A stretch of DNA of 64,000 nt from Staphylococcus simiae. Lineage in GTDB: Bacteria > Bacillota > Bacilli > Staphylococcales > Staphylococcaceae. Position 1 is the stretch's first letter; each line of letters begins with the position of its first letter. Position numbers and translations under genes: made by a program. Positions 52,240 through 61,020 of the stretch are shown piece after piece. A model generated the notes under the pieces. That model did not search any database, was not told the DNA's origin, and saw only the letters and a program-made list of their open reading frames with translations. The DNA lies in contig NZ_PPQR01000015.1 of the NCBI RefSeq assembly GCF_002902085.1, positions 1 to 64,000 of the forward strand, written 5' to 3'.

Positions 52240-53160
52240 TTATATTTTAAAACTATCAAAATCTTTAACAAAGCTAAATTGTGGTGTATCTGCTTTATTC
52301 TGTAATGCTTGGTTAATTTGCTCAATATCTTCAACATTGTATCGGTTACTTAAATGCGTGATTAAACTATGTTTTACTTGGGCATGTTTTATCAAATCAA
52401 AAACATCATCAATATGACTGTGATGATAATTATTGGCAAGTGTTTTTTCACCTTCGATATAAGTCGCTTCATGCACCATTAAATCGGCATATTGTGCTAT
52501 GTATTGTTCATTGGCACAAGGTTTCGTATCGCCAAAAATAGCAATGATAGGACCTTTTTTTGATTGTCCTCTGAAATCTTGTGATTGATAAAGTTGTCCA
52601 TTATATTCAAATGTGTCTTGTAATTTAACTTCTTGATACTTAGGGCCAGGTTCTAAACCGATATCTCTTAGTGCTTGTACATTAATGGTACCCGTTGTTT
52701 CTGGGGCTTCAATACGATAACCATATGATGGTATCCCATGATTTAAGATACGTGCTTCTACAGTAAAGCCGTCATGACTATATGATAAGTCCTCATCAAT
52801 TTCAATATATGTAATAGGATAATTTAAATGAGATTCTGATAATGATAGTGACATTTCCACAAACTCTTTAATACCTTTTGGACCTATTAATGTAAGGGGC
52901 TTTCCATCGCCACCTTGGAACGAACGACTTGAAAGTAGACCAGGTAAGCCAAAAATATGATCACCATGCATATGTGTAATAAAAATATGGCTCACTTTTC
53001 CTAATTTCAGAGAATGATGTAGGATTTGATGTTGTGTACCTTCTCCAACGTCGAACAGCCATATGGAATTAGAATACGGTTCTAAGTTTAATGCGATTGC
53101 TTGTGTATTTCTTTCTTTTGTAGGCAAACCGGCACTCGTACCAAAAAATGTAACTTCCAT
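52240..53160 (-). CDS. rnz: Ribonuclease Z
   Basis: The metallo-beta-lactamase-fold endonuclease that trims tRNA 3' trailers. The 306-aa protein has the zinc motif [13 protein letters not shown] (HxHxDH) at about residues 61-73, further ligands in [10 protein letters not shown] and IFGDTKPC, and HEATY and HSHIDD towards the C-terminus. GGAGGGGC lies before the ATG. A Fur-box-like site lies about 40 bp upstream. It is convergent with proC. Confidence 0.95.
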   Translation of the reverse strand: MEVTFFGTSAGLPTKERNTQAIALNLEPYSNSIWLFDVGEGTQHQILHHSLKLGKVSHIFITHMHGDHIFGLPGLLSSRSFQGGDGKPLTLIGPKGIKEFVEMSLSLSESHLNYPITYIEIDEDLSYSHDGFTVEARILNHGIPSYGYRIEAPETTGTINVQALRDIGLEPGPKYQEVKLQDTFEYNGQLYQSQDFRGQSKKGPIIAIFGDTKPCANEQYIAQYADLMVHEATYIEGEKTLANNYHHSHIDDVFDLIKHAQVKHSLITHLSNRYNVEDIEQINQALQNKADTPQFSFVKDFDSFKI

Positions 53161-53200
53161 ATATGCCCCTCCTTTTCTTCAATTTATTTTATCATAAAAT

Positions 53201-53219
53201 CATAATGATTATTATTTTA
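53201..53219. promoter_or_regulatory. Candidate Fur box upstream of rnz
   Basis: On the - strand TAAAATAATAATCATTATG matches the 19-bp Fur consensus GATAATGATAATCATTATC at 15 positions. It is about 40 bp upstream of the rnz start. In AT-rich DNA such matches can occur by chance. Confidence 0.35.
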
Positions 53220-53643
53220 AATTTTATTAAAATCTTCACTAACTAAATCCATGACATATACAGTCATACGTCTAAGGAACGTAAAAGAAGCTATTTTAGT
53301 GGTAAATATATGACATCGTCTCGTCTTTGTATGACTGACTAATTTTATAAAAGCTCATTTATCAATATCATAGTAATCAAACAGCTATTATCAATCGCAT
53401 CATATTTAATGACGATTATTTTTTGCTGCAACGTCATACTATATATAAATAGCAACTTGCGTTATACTAAGCAGTAATAATAATTATTTGTAATATTATA
53501 AGTTATCATATTTTGAATAATAGTTAATATTTGTAGTGACCTTTATGTAATTACGCTCAGCATAACATGTTAACGATTTGTTCGTGTTCAATATCATATT
53601 AGTGATATGAAGATTATTTTTGAAAATTAGCAACTATAATATA

Positions 53644-53662
53644 ATTAATGATTATCATATTT
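53644..53662. promoter_or_regulatory. Candidate Fur box in the zwf upstream region
   Basis: The core AATGATTATCAT inside ATTAATGATTATCATATTT forms a 5-1-5 perfect palindrome (ATGAT T ATCAT) and matches the Fur consensus at 13 of 19 positions. It is 270 bp from zwf and next to a dispersed repeat. The target transcript, if any, is unclear. Confidence 0.3.
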
Positions 53663-53700
53663 TAAAAGTTGTGGCGTATTGTTTCGGTAGTAGCACAGGT

Positions 53701-53850
53701 GAGTGGGACAGAAATAAATTTTATTTCGTAATCCCAACCCGGCAAGACTGGTTAAGACAACAAATATTGGTTTATCATTGATTTATTGTCCCGACAGTTA
53801 CTGTCAATTGCATCATATTAAATAAAGTATGCTGTTTATCGCAGTCTCTT
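53701..53850. repeat. Dispersed intergenic repeat (family A), copy 5
   Basis: GAGTGGGACAGAAATAAATTTTATTTCGTAATCCC, AACCCGGCAAGACTGG, a shortened inner hairpin and CGACAGTTACTGTCAA, ending near GCAGTCTC. The first hairpin lacks its loop and the second is altered, so this copy is partly decayed. It lies upstream of zwf. Confidence 0.8.
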
Positions 53851-53931
53851 CAAGCATATTATATGACGTTTGTATTGCTTTTATCTTATAATATTAAATC
53901 ATATATCTAAATAAGAATTGAGGTTTTAATC

Positions 53932-55416
53932 TTGAGTACTAACAACAAACATATTCCTTGTTTAATTACAATTTTTGGTGCAACTGGTGATTTAAGTCAC
54001 AGAAAATTATTCCCATCTATTTTCCATCTTTATCAACAGGATAATTTAGATGAACATATTGCAATCATCGGTATCGGACGTCGTGACCTTACTAATGATG
54101 ATTTCCGAAATCAAGTTAAATCATCAATTCAAAAGCACGTTAAAGATACACATAAAATAGATGCATTTATGGAACATGTTTTTTATCATAAACATGATGT
54201 CAGTGAAGAAGAAAGTTATCAAGAGCTATTAACATTTAGTAATAAACTAGATGACGAATTTAAATTACAAGGTAATCGCTTATTTTATTTAGCTATGGCG
54301 CCACAATTCTTTGGTGTTATTTCAGATTTCTTAAAATCATCCGGCTTAACTAAAACAAAAGGATTTAAACGTTTAGTCATTGAAAAACCTTTTGGTAGTG
54401 ATTTGAAATCTGCAGAAGCACTTAATAATCAAATTCGTAAATCATTTAAAGAAGAAGAAATTTACCGTATTGACCATTATTTAGGTAAAGATATGGTACA
54501 AAATATTGAAGTATTAAGATTTGCAAATGCTATGTTCGAGCCATTATGGAATAATAAATATATTTCAAATATCCAAGTCACATCTTCAGAAGTATTAGGC
54601 GTTGAAGATCGTGGTGGCTATTATGAATCAAGTGGCGCATTAAAAGATATGGTACAAAACCACATGTTACAAATGGTTGCCTTATTAGCTATGGAAGCGC
54701 CTATTAGTTTAAATAGTGACGATATCCGTGCTGAAAAAGTTAAAGTATTGAAATCATTACGCCACTTAGAACCTGAAGATGTTAAAAAGAACTTTGTTCG
54801 CGGACAATATGGTGAAGGTTATATCGATGGTAAAAAAGTTAAAGCATATCGTGATGAAGATCGTGTTGCCAATGATTCAGAAACACCTACATTTGTATCT
54901 GGTAAATTAACGATTGATAATTTCAGATGGGCTGGCGTTCCTTTCTATATTCGAACTGGTAAACGTATGAAAACTAAAACAATTCAAGTTGTTGTTGAAT
55001 TTAAAGAAGTCCCTATGAATCTATATTATGAAACTGATAAACGTCTTGATTCTAATTTATTAGTCATAAATATCCAACCTAATGAAGGTGTATCATTGCA
55101 TTTAAATGCTAAGAAAAATACACAAGGTATTGAAACAGAACCTGTACAATTATCATATTCAATGAGTGCACAAGATAAAATGAACACCGTAGATGCGTAT
55201 GAAAATCTATTGTTCGACTGTCTAAAAGGCGATGCCACAAACTTTACGCATTGGGAAGAACTTAAATCTACTTGGAAATTTGTAGACGCTATTCAAGATC
55301 AGTGGAATATGATTGACCCTGAATTCCCTAATTATGTATCAGGTACTAACGGACCATTAGAAAGTGAATTATTATTATCGCGTGACGGTAATCAATGGTG
55401 GGACGATATCCATTAA
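53932..55416 (+). CDS. zwf: Glucose-6-phosphate 1-dehydrogenase
   Basis: The first oxidative step of the pentose phosphate pathway, making NADPH. The 494-aa enzyme has the coenzyme motif FGATGDLSHRKLFPS, the active-site signature RIDHYLGKDMVQN (catalytic His region), EKPFG, and the substrate helix further on. It starts with TTG; GAGG is 8 nt upstream and no ATG is near. gnd, the next dehydrogenase of the pathway, is at the window end, 8 kb away on the other strand. Confidence 0.97.
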   Translation: MSTNNKHIPCLITIFGATGDLSHRKLFPSIFHLYQQDNLDEHIAIIGIGRRDLTNDDFRNQVKSSIQKHVKDTHKIDAFMEHVFYHKHDVSEEESYQELLTFSNKLDDEFKLQGNRLFYLAMAPQFFGVISDFLKSSGLTKTKGFKRLVIEKPFGSDLKSAEALNNQIRKSFKEEEIYRIDHYLGKDMVQNIEVLRFANAMFEPLWNNKYISNIQVTSSEVLGVEDRGGYYESSGALKDMVQNHMLQMVALLAMEAPISLNSDDIRAEKVKVLKSLRHLEPEDVKKNFVRGQYGEGYIDGKKVKAYRDEDRVANDSETPTFVSGKLTIDNFRWAGVPFYIRTGKRMKTKTIQVVVEFKEVPMNLYYETDKRLDSNLLVINIQPNEGVSLHLNAKKNTQGIETEPVQLSYSMSAQDKMNTVDAYENLLFDCLKGDATNFTHWEELKSTWKFVDAIQDQWNMIDPEFPNYVSGTNGPLESELLLSRDGNQWWDDIH

Positions 55417-55432
55417 TTTAATGTTAAAATGT

Positions 55433-55495
55433 TCAAGCGAATCATAGAAATAGTAAAGTTATCAATCATATACTTATTTTTATGACTCGCTTTTT
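55433..55495 (+). terminator. Terminator after zwf
   Basis: AAGCGAATCATA pairs with TATGACTCGCTTTTT over a long loop that contains a weaker stem; T run on the + strand. Confidence 0.7.
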
Positions 55496-55609
55496 CTATA
55501 CAACTTTTAATTAGTAAACTAATTTAATAAACCACTAACTAATAGGTGTATATTACTTAAAAATAATGTAAAATATAAGTAAATGATTGAATTAATTGGA
55601 GTGAAAGTT

Positions 55610-56476
55610 TTGGACGTTATCAAGCAAATACAACAGGCAATTGTTTATATTGAAGATCGTTTATTAGAGCCGTTCAATTTGCAAGCATTAAGTGATTACG
55701 TTGGGCTTTCGCCTTATCATCTTGATCAATCTTTTAAAATGATTGTCGGCTTATCACCAGAAGCTTATGCAAGAGCTCGTAAAATGACTTTGGCAGCGAA
55801 TGATGTAGTAAATGGTGCAACACGCTTAATGGATATCGCAAAAAAGTATCATTATGCTAATTCTAATGATTTCGCTAATGATTTCAGTGATTTTCACGGT
55901 GTATCTCCTATTCAAGCATCAACTAAAAAAAATGAGTTACAAATTCAAAAGAGATTATATATTAAACTATCCACTACTGAAAGAGCGCCTTATCGCTATA
56001 GATTAGAAAAAACAGAAGATATTTCATTAGTTGGCTATGTTCGCTTTATTGAAACAAAGGATTTATCGCATCCTTTCAACGTACCCGATTTTTTAGAAGA
56101 CTTGCTCATCGATGGTAAGATAAAAGAGTTAAGGCGTTATAACGATATCAGCCCTTTTGAACTTTTTGTCGTTAGTTGTCCTTTGGATGATGGTTTAGAA
56201 ATTTTTGTAGGCGTTCCAAGTGAAAGGTACCCTGCTCACTTAGAAAGTAGATATTTACCTAGTAGACATTATGCTAAATTTAATTTACAAGGCGAAATTG
56301 ATTATGCAACAAATGAAGCGTGGTATTATATTGAATCTAGTCTACAATTAACATTACCTTATGAACGCAATAGTTTATATGTTGAGGTCTACCCTCTTGA
56401 TATCACATTCGAAGATTCGTTTACTAAAATACAATTGTGGGTACCTGTTAAACAAGGTTCATATCATGAATATTAA
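55610..56476 (+). CDS. AraC-family regulator with GyrI-like effector domain
   Basis: A 288-aa transcription factor. The N-terminal 110 residues hold two helix-turn-helix motifs of AraC type (FNLQALSDYVGLSPYHLDQSFK and LMDIAKKYHYANSNDFANDFSDFHG). The C-terminal 160 residues look like a GyrI/SOUL-type small-molecule binding domain (AraC_E_bind), as in Rob and BltR/BmrR-class regulators, with TERAPYRYRLEKTEDISLVGY and repeated aromatic residues. I start at TTG 55610, with GGAGTG 6 nt upstream, rather than the ORF start at 55583. It is followed by a terminator and then a flavoprotein gene it might control. Confidence 0.9.
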   Translation: MDVIKQIQQAIVYIEDRLLEPFNLQALSDYVGLSPYHLDQSFKMIVGLSPEAYARARKMTLAANDVVNGATRLMDIAKKYHYANSNDFANDFSDFHGVSPIQASTKKNELQIQKRLYIKLSTTERAPYRYRLEKTEDISLVGYVRFIETKDLSHPFNVPDFLEDLLIDGKIKELRRYNDISPFELFVVSCPLDDGLEIFVGVPSERYPAHLESRYLPSRHYAKFNLQGEIDYATNEAWYYIESSLQLTLPYERNSLYVEVYPLDITFEDSFTKIQLWVPVKQGSYHEY

Positions 56477-56486
56477 CAATTAACTA

Positions 56487-56517
56487 AAAGAGTAGTTTTT
56501 TACACTACTCTTTTTTA
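56487..56517 (+). terminator. Terminator after the AraC-type regulator
   Basis: AAAGAGTAGT / ACTACTCTTTTTT, a 9-bp stem with T run, 10 bp past the stop. It separates the regulator from the next gene, which must then have its own promoter or depend on readthrough. Confidence 0.85.
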
Positions 56518-56553
56518 TTATTAACAAATTGAAAATTAGGAAGGTGTTTACAT

Positions 56554-57453
56554 ATGTATGATGTCATCATAATTGGCGGAGGGCCTGCAGGTCTTGCTAG
56601 CGCCTTAACATTAGGGCGCGCACTTAAAACGACTTTAGTTATTGATAACGATAATCCAAGAAATAAAGTTACTGAACATTCACATGCTTTTTTAACTCAA
56701 GATGGTGTTACACCTAGTACTTTACGTCAAAACGCACAACACGATGTTGACAAATATGCTGACGTAGAACGACTTAACGACACAGTTATTGATATTAAGA
56801 AGATTGAACAATATTTTGAAGTACAAACTTTAAACTCAACATTTAAAGCACGTAAAATAATGATTTGTACTGGTTTAAAACAGCAATTACCTCATATAGA
56901 TGGTATTGAAGCTTGTTATGGCAAATCTGTTTTTTACTGTCCATGGTGTGATGGTTATGAACTCAAAGATCAATCGTTAATCGTATCTGTTCCATCTGAA
57001 CATATTACCTTTATGGCAAAATTAGTTTCAAATTGGGTTAGTGATATTATTATGAATCCTTCTGATGACAACCATTTAACTCAAGAGGACATAAAGTACC
57101 TTCAAAATAAAAATATTCAACTTATAAATGGAAAAATTAAACGCTTTGAACATGATAATGGTCAACTAAGTCGTGTTATTTTTGAAGATGGTAAAACTAT
57201 CACACGTTCTGCTGGTTTAGTTGGTATTGAATTGGATAGCCATTTCGAATTTTTAACATCATTAAATTTAAAACGAGCAGATGATGATAGTATTGATATC
57301 GATGAATTTGGAGAAACATCAGTTAAAGGTGTGTTCGTTGCTGGCGAATCTTCAACGATTAGACCTTCACAATTGATTGACGCTGCTTCAAGTGGTAATA
57401 ATATTGCTAAGTTTGTTGCAATGCAAATCATCGATGAAGATGATATTGAATAA
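56554..57453 (+). CDS. Thioredoxin-reductase-like flavoprotein with CPWC motif
   Basis: A 299-aa FAD protein with the thioredoxin reductase fold order: FAD motif GGGPAGLASALTLGR at 8-22, ATG-equivalent CTGLKQ, the redox pair Cys129-Pro-Trp-Cys132 followed by DGYEL, and the C-terminal FAD block FVAGESSTIRPSQLIDAASSG. The NADPH-binding glycine motif expected after the CxxC (GGGDSA in true reductases) is absent; the position reads SLIVSVPSEHITFMAKL. This is unlike standard TrxB and resembles the dithiol-oxidase branch (GliT/HlmI type). Its substrate is unknown. GGAAGGTG precedes the ATG. Confidence 0.88.
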   Translation: MYDVIIIGGGPAGLASALTLGRALKTTLVIDNDNPRNKVTEHSHAFLTQDGVTPSTLRQNAQHDVDKYADVERLNDTVIDIKKIEQYFEVQTLNSTFKARKIMICTGLKQQLPHIDGIEACYGKSVFYCPWCDGYELKDQSLIVSVPSEHITFMAKLVSNWVSDIIMNPSDDNHLTQEDIKYLQNKNIQLINGKIKRFEHDNGQLSRVIFEDGKTITRSAGLVGIELDSHFEFLTSLNLKRADDDSIDIDEFGETSVKGVFVAGESSTIRPSQLIDAASSGNNIAKFVAMQIIDEDDIE

Positions 57454-57461
57454 TATAACAA

Positions 57462-57498
57462 TAACCTCAGAAAAGGAATTTAACTTTTCTGAGGTTAA
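57462..57498 (+). terminator. Terminator after the flavoprotein gene
   Basis: TAACCTCAGAAAAG / CTTTTCTGAGGTTA, a 14-bp perfect stem with a 9-nt loop and T-rich tail. It could also stop transcription from malA on the other strand. Confidence 0.88.
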
Positions 57499-57624
57499 TT
57501 ATTAGTCGTTAATATGCATTGTTTTATAGCCAAATTATTATGTGTCAAATGTAGCTTCTATGTTGCAAATGATATTTAATTTTACTCCTAAGTAAATGAT
57601 GTATTATCGTTGCACATTCCAGAT

Positions 57625-59277
57625 TTAGTCGTTAATTTCAGCAACAAATGCTTCATACGGCTGTAAATTTTCTAAATCAATGTCACTATCATAATTATGC
57701 AGTTTTATCGTTAAGTCTGACTCATCAAATGAAGTATTAAGTTTTGATTTTTCAGCAGTTAAATTTCCTACAACTAATACTTTTTTATCATTTAATGTTC
57801 TCGTATAAGCAAATACATTTCTATTATCAGCATCTACTAAATCAAAATTACCGTAAACATAAATATCATCTGATTTACGTAATTGAATTAAGTCTTTATA
57901 AAATTGTAATACTGAATGATCATCATTTAATTGCTGTGCAACATTAATCGTACGATAATTTGGATTGACCGGGAACCAAGGTTGTCCCTTAGTAAAGCCA
58001 CCATTTAATGAATCATCCCATTGCATAGGTGTACGTGAATTGTCACGATTTTCATCTTTATATTTAGCTAATAACGCCTCAACATCGCCACCTTGTTGTT
58101 TAACAATGTTGTAATCATTTTTAACTGCAACATCATTAAATGTTTCAATACTCTCAAACGGATAGTTTGTCATGCCTATTTCTTGTCCTTGATAAATAAA
58201 AGGTGTTCCTTGTTGTAAGAAATATACTGCCGCATGACTTGTAGCAGATTCATACCAATATTGCTCATCATTTCCCCATGTTGATACGCGTCTTGGTTGA
58301 TCATGATTTTCAATAAATAAAGCATTCCAACCCTTACCTTCGAGTTGCTTTTGCCATCTATTTAAAATATCTTTATATGATTTAACATCAAATTTAGAGT
58401 CTCCACTATTCCATAAACCTAAATGTTCAAATTGGAATATCATATTAAATTTACCATTTTGTTCACCAACCCACTCATCTGCATTATCAGGGCTAACACC
58501 ATTAGCTTCTCCAACTGTCATAATGTCATATTGGCTTAATGATTTATCTTTCATTTCTTGAAGCCAATCTTGAATTCCTGGTTGATTCATATCAACATCA
58601 AAGGCCGGTGCATATGATTTACCTTCTGGTACTGGTAAGTCACCTGCTTCAAATGTTTTTTTAATATGGGTAATGGCATCTACTCTGAAACCATCAATAC
58701 CTTTATCAAACCACCAATTCATCATTTCGAATACAGCATTTCTAACATCGGGGTTATCCCAATTTAAATCTGGTTGTTTTTTACTAAATAAATGGAAATA
58801 ATATTGTCCTGTATGCTCATCATATTCCCAAGTTGAACCATTAAAAATACTTTCCCAATTATTAGGTTCTGAGCCATCTGGTTTAGGGTCTTGCCAAATA
58901 TACCAATCTCTTTTTGGATTATCTTTACTAGATTTTGATTCAACAAACCAAGGATGCTCATCAGATGTATGATTAACCACTAGATCTAATATTAATTTCA
59001 TATCTCTTTGATGAACTTCATTTAGTAGCTTGTCAAAATCAGCCATTGTTCCAAATTCATCCATAATATCCATATAATCACTGATATCATAACCGTTATC
59101 ATCATTCGGTGATTTGTACATTGGACTCAACCAAATGACATCAATACCTAAATCTTTTAAATAATCTAATTTATCAATAAGACCTGGTAAATCACCAATA
59201 CCATCATTATTACTATCATTAAAACTTCTAGGATAAACTTGATATGCAACTGCTTCTTTCCACCATTGTTTAGTCAT
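57625..59277 (-). CDS. malA: Alpha-glucosidase (GH13)
   Basis: Hydrolyses alpha-1,4-glucosidic bonds of maltose-type sugars in the cytoplasm. The 550-aa GH13 enzyme has the start WWKEAVAYQVYPRSF, calcium-site DSNNDGIGD, DLVVNHTSDEH, the nucleophile Asp200 in GFRVDAITH, acid/base Glu257 in TVGEANG and Asp326 in ENHDQPR. No signal peptide. It follows malR by 13 bp, the malRA arrangement known from S. xylosus. Confidence 0.96.
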   Translation of the reverse strand: MTKQWWKEAVAYQVYPRSFNDSNNDGIGDLPGLIDKLDYLKDLGIDVIWLSPMYKSPNDDNGYDISDYMDIMDEFGTMADFDKLLNEVHQRDMKLILDLVVNHTSDEHPWFVESKSSKDNPKRDWYIWQDPKPDGSEPNNWESIFNGSTWEYDEHTGQYYFHLFSKKQPDLNWDNPDVRNAVFEMMNWWFDKGIDGFRVDAITHIKKTFEAGDLPVPEGKSYAPAFDVDMNQPGIQDWLQEMKDKSLSQYDIMTVGEANGVSPDNADEWVGEQNGKFNMIFQFEHLGLWNSGDSKFDVKSYKDILNRWQKQLEGKGWNALFIENHDQPRRVSTWGNDEQYWYESATSHAAVYFLQQGTPFIYQGQEIGMTNYPFESIETFNDVAVKNDYNIVKQQGGDVEALLAKYKDENRDNSRTPMQWDDSLNGGFTKGQPWFPVNPNYRTINVAQQLNDDHSVLQFYKDLIQLRKSDDIYVYGNFDLVDADNRNVFAYTRTLNDKKVLVVGNLTAEKSKLNTSFDESDLTIKLHNYDSDIDLENLQPYEAFVAEIND

Positions 59278-59289
59278 TTTAAAACTCCT

Positions 59290-60303
59290 TTATCTTTGTG
59301 TCGATTGTCGTATATTTAATTTAGTATCAACTAATGTATATTGTGCCATGGATTGTGGTGTATCATTTATCATATTTAACACTGCTATACCTGCTAACTT
59401 ACCTAACTCTTGTGGCTGAATATCTATGGTAGTTTGTGGTGGCGATGCATTAGCAGTTAAATATGAGTCATTAAATGTTGCTGTAATAACATCGTTCGGA
59501 ATAGATATGTTAAGTTCATATAACACACTTAGAACCACTAAGTGCAACATGGCATCAGAGGTAATGACTGCTAACTTATTCCTTTTTAGTCGAGCACTAT
59601 TCGCTTTAAAATATGTCATGATCTCATCTCTATTAATATCTAGTTCGACAATTTGATGCTTTATCTGTCGATTCATCACAGTTGTTTCAAAGCCTAATTT
59701 TCTATCTTTAAACACTTCAAAATGAGCTGGTTCACATATATAAATGATTTCATTAATATCTTGTGAAATAACATGTTCAGTTAAACGCTTTGAAGCTAAA
59801 ATATTATCATTATCAATATGAGGTATAGTTAAATCTTCATCATTGACTGGTTTGCCTAAGACAACAAAAGGCAGACCTTCTGAACTTAATAACTGTTTAA
59901 TCGGGTCATGTTCTTTTGAATATAGCAACACAAATGCATCTACTATTTGTTGTTTCATCATTATGTTAACTTCATTTACTAAATCTTCTATGTTATTAGA
60001 TACAGTTGTTTGTGTACCATAACCACGTTGATTACACTGTTGTGAAATACCCAGCAATACATTGATATAAAATGGATTTAAACGTATTTGTTCATCTGAA
60101 CCTTTTAATATTAATCCAATTTTATAGGATTGATTTGTCTTTAATGTTCTTGCAGCTGAATTTGGATAATAATTCAATTTTTCCATCATTTGTGATACTT
60201 TAGCTACTGTTTCTTTACTGATGCGTGAATTACCCTTTACGACTCTTGATACTGTTGAGGGTGAGACACCTGCTAATTTTGCAACATCTTTAAGTGTGAC
60301 CGT
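59290..60303 (-). CDS. malR: Maltose operon repressor MalR (LacI family), apparent ACG start
   Basis: A LacI/GalR regulator of the malRA operon. The full 337-aa frame has an N-terminal helix-turn-helix (TLKDVAKLAGVSPSTVSRVV with KGNSRIS) and a periplasmic-binding-like effector domain (KIGLILKG onward). The helix-turn-helix is encoded upstream of the first ATG (60189). In frame, the only codon at correct distance from the ribosome site AGAGGTG is ACG at 60303-60301, where ATG would be expected; an in-frame TAA lies just beyond. Without ACG initiation the product starts at 60189 and lacks DNA binding. Two LacI-type operators lie upstream. The coding region is otherwise intact. Confidence 0.85.
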   Translation of the reverse strand, partial: TVTLKDVAKLAGVSPSTVSRVVKGNSRISKETVAKVSQMMEKLNYYPNSAARTLKTNQSYKIGLILKGSDEQIRLNPFYINVLLGISQQCNQRGYGTQTTVSNNIEDLVNEVNIMMKQQIVDAFVLLYSKEHDPIKQLLSSEGLPFVVLGKPVNDEDLTIPHIDNDNILASKRLTEHVISQDINEIIYICEPAHFEVFKDRKLGFETTVMNRQIKHQIVELDINRDEIMTYFKANSARLKRNKLAVITSDAMLHLVVLSVLYELNISIPNDVITATFNDSYLTANASPPQTTIDIQPQELGKLAGIAVLNMINDTPQSMAQYTLVDTKLNIRQSTQR

Positions 60304-60333
60304 AAAATCACCTCTTTATCTTCTATAATTATA

Positions 60334-60350
60334 AGTAAACGTTTTCAACT
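60334..60350. promoter_or_regulatory. Candidate cre/LacI-type operator close to malR
   Basis: AGTAAACGTTTTCA centred on ACGT matches the catabolite response element pattern (TGNAANCGNNNNCA) at nearly all positions. It lies about 31 bp upstream of the malR start, fit for CcpA or MalR control. Confidence 0.55.
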
Positions 60351-60391
60351 ACAATTTTAGTTTAGCTACCAACATTGTAAATGTCAAAACA

Positions 60392-60413
60392 TTTGTGCAA
60401 ACGTTTGCACAAA
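60392..60413. promoter_or_regulatory. Perfect 22-bp palindromic operator upstream of malR
   Basis: The half-site TTTGTGCAAAC is followed by its exact inverse complement GTTTGCACAAA, with a central CG as in LacI-family operators. It is about 90 bp upstream of the malR start. MalR itself or CcpA are the obvious binders. Confidence 0.7.
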
Positions 60414-60421
60414 ATACTAAT

Positions 60422-60453
60422 AAAAAATCTCTTACCCATGTTTGTAAGAGACT
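60422..60453 (-). terminator. Terminator after the VOC-family gene
   Basis: GTCTCTTACAAAC pairs with ATGGGTAAGAGATTTTTT on the - strand; it separates the VOC gene from the malR control region. Confidence 0.85.
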
Positions 60454-60517
60454 TAAAATTATAATTTCAGTGTTAGCATTTAAAATATAACTTAACAATA
60501 CTATAAATGCGTCTGTT

Positions 60518-60889
60518 TTAATCACTGACAGCAAAATAATTGCCTTGACCATCTTGGAAATTAAACACACGTGCACCATTCATTTCAATAATATCGTGAC
60601 CTGTCAAATTTAATGAATTTAATTTGTTATATAAGGCATCAAAATTACTTTCTTTAAACATTAGTGACGGCGTTCCAAGATTAACTTCAGGACTATATTT
60701 TTCAATAAATTCCTTAGACATAATTGATAATGATGTTTCTGCTGTTGCCGTTGGTGCAACTTCAATTGCTTTATAATCTTCTACTAAATTCGTTTCACTT
60801 ATAATGACAAAATTTAATGTTTCTGTCCAAAAAGATTTTGCCTGTTCTACATCATTCACGTATAACATAACTTGATTTAATTTTTGCAT
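60518..60889 (-). CDS. VOC-family (glyoxalase-like) protein
   Basis: A 123-aa single-domain vicinal oxygen chelate protein. The start MQKLNQVMLYVNDVEQAKSFWTE is the standard beta-alpha unit, repeated in the C-terminal half ending GARVFNFQDGQGNYFAV. The metal-ligand positions typical of glyoxalase I are not all present (no His at the first site), so it is more likely a binding or resistance-type VOC member. Substrate unknown. It lies upstream of malR on the same strand, separated by a terminator. Confidence 0.88.
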   Translation of the reverse strand: MQKLNQVMLYVNDVEQAKSFWTETLNFVIISETNLVEDYKAIEVAPTATAETSLSIMSKEFIEKYSPEVNLGTPSLMFKESNFDALYNKLNSLNLTGHDIIEMNGARVFNFQDGQGNYFAVSD

Positions 60890-61020
60890 GGTATTTTCCT
60901 CTGTATCTATGATTTGATTGTTATCATATCACATTTCTCACTATATTTATTACTATATGATTATTAAATTTTCTTTTATCGCTATTATACTAATAATCAT
61001 ACAAAACAATGGAATAACCC

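Larger units (their letters stand above)
53161..53700. other. Intergenic region between rnz and zwf
   Basis: About 540 bp, very AT-rich. It holds two Fur-box-like palindromes (53201-53219 and 53644-53662) and must include the rnz promoter. I found no frame with a ribosome site. A small RNA is possible but I have no direct sign of one. Confidence 0.4.
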
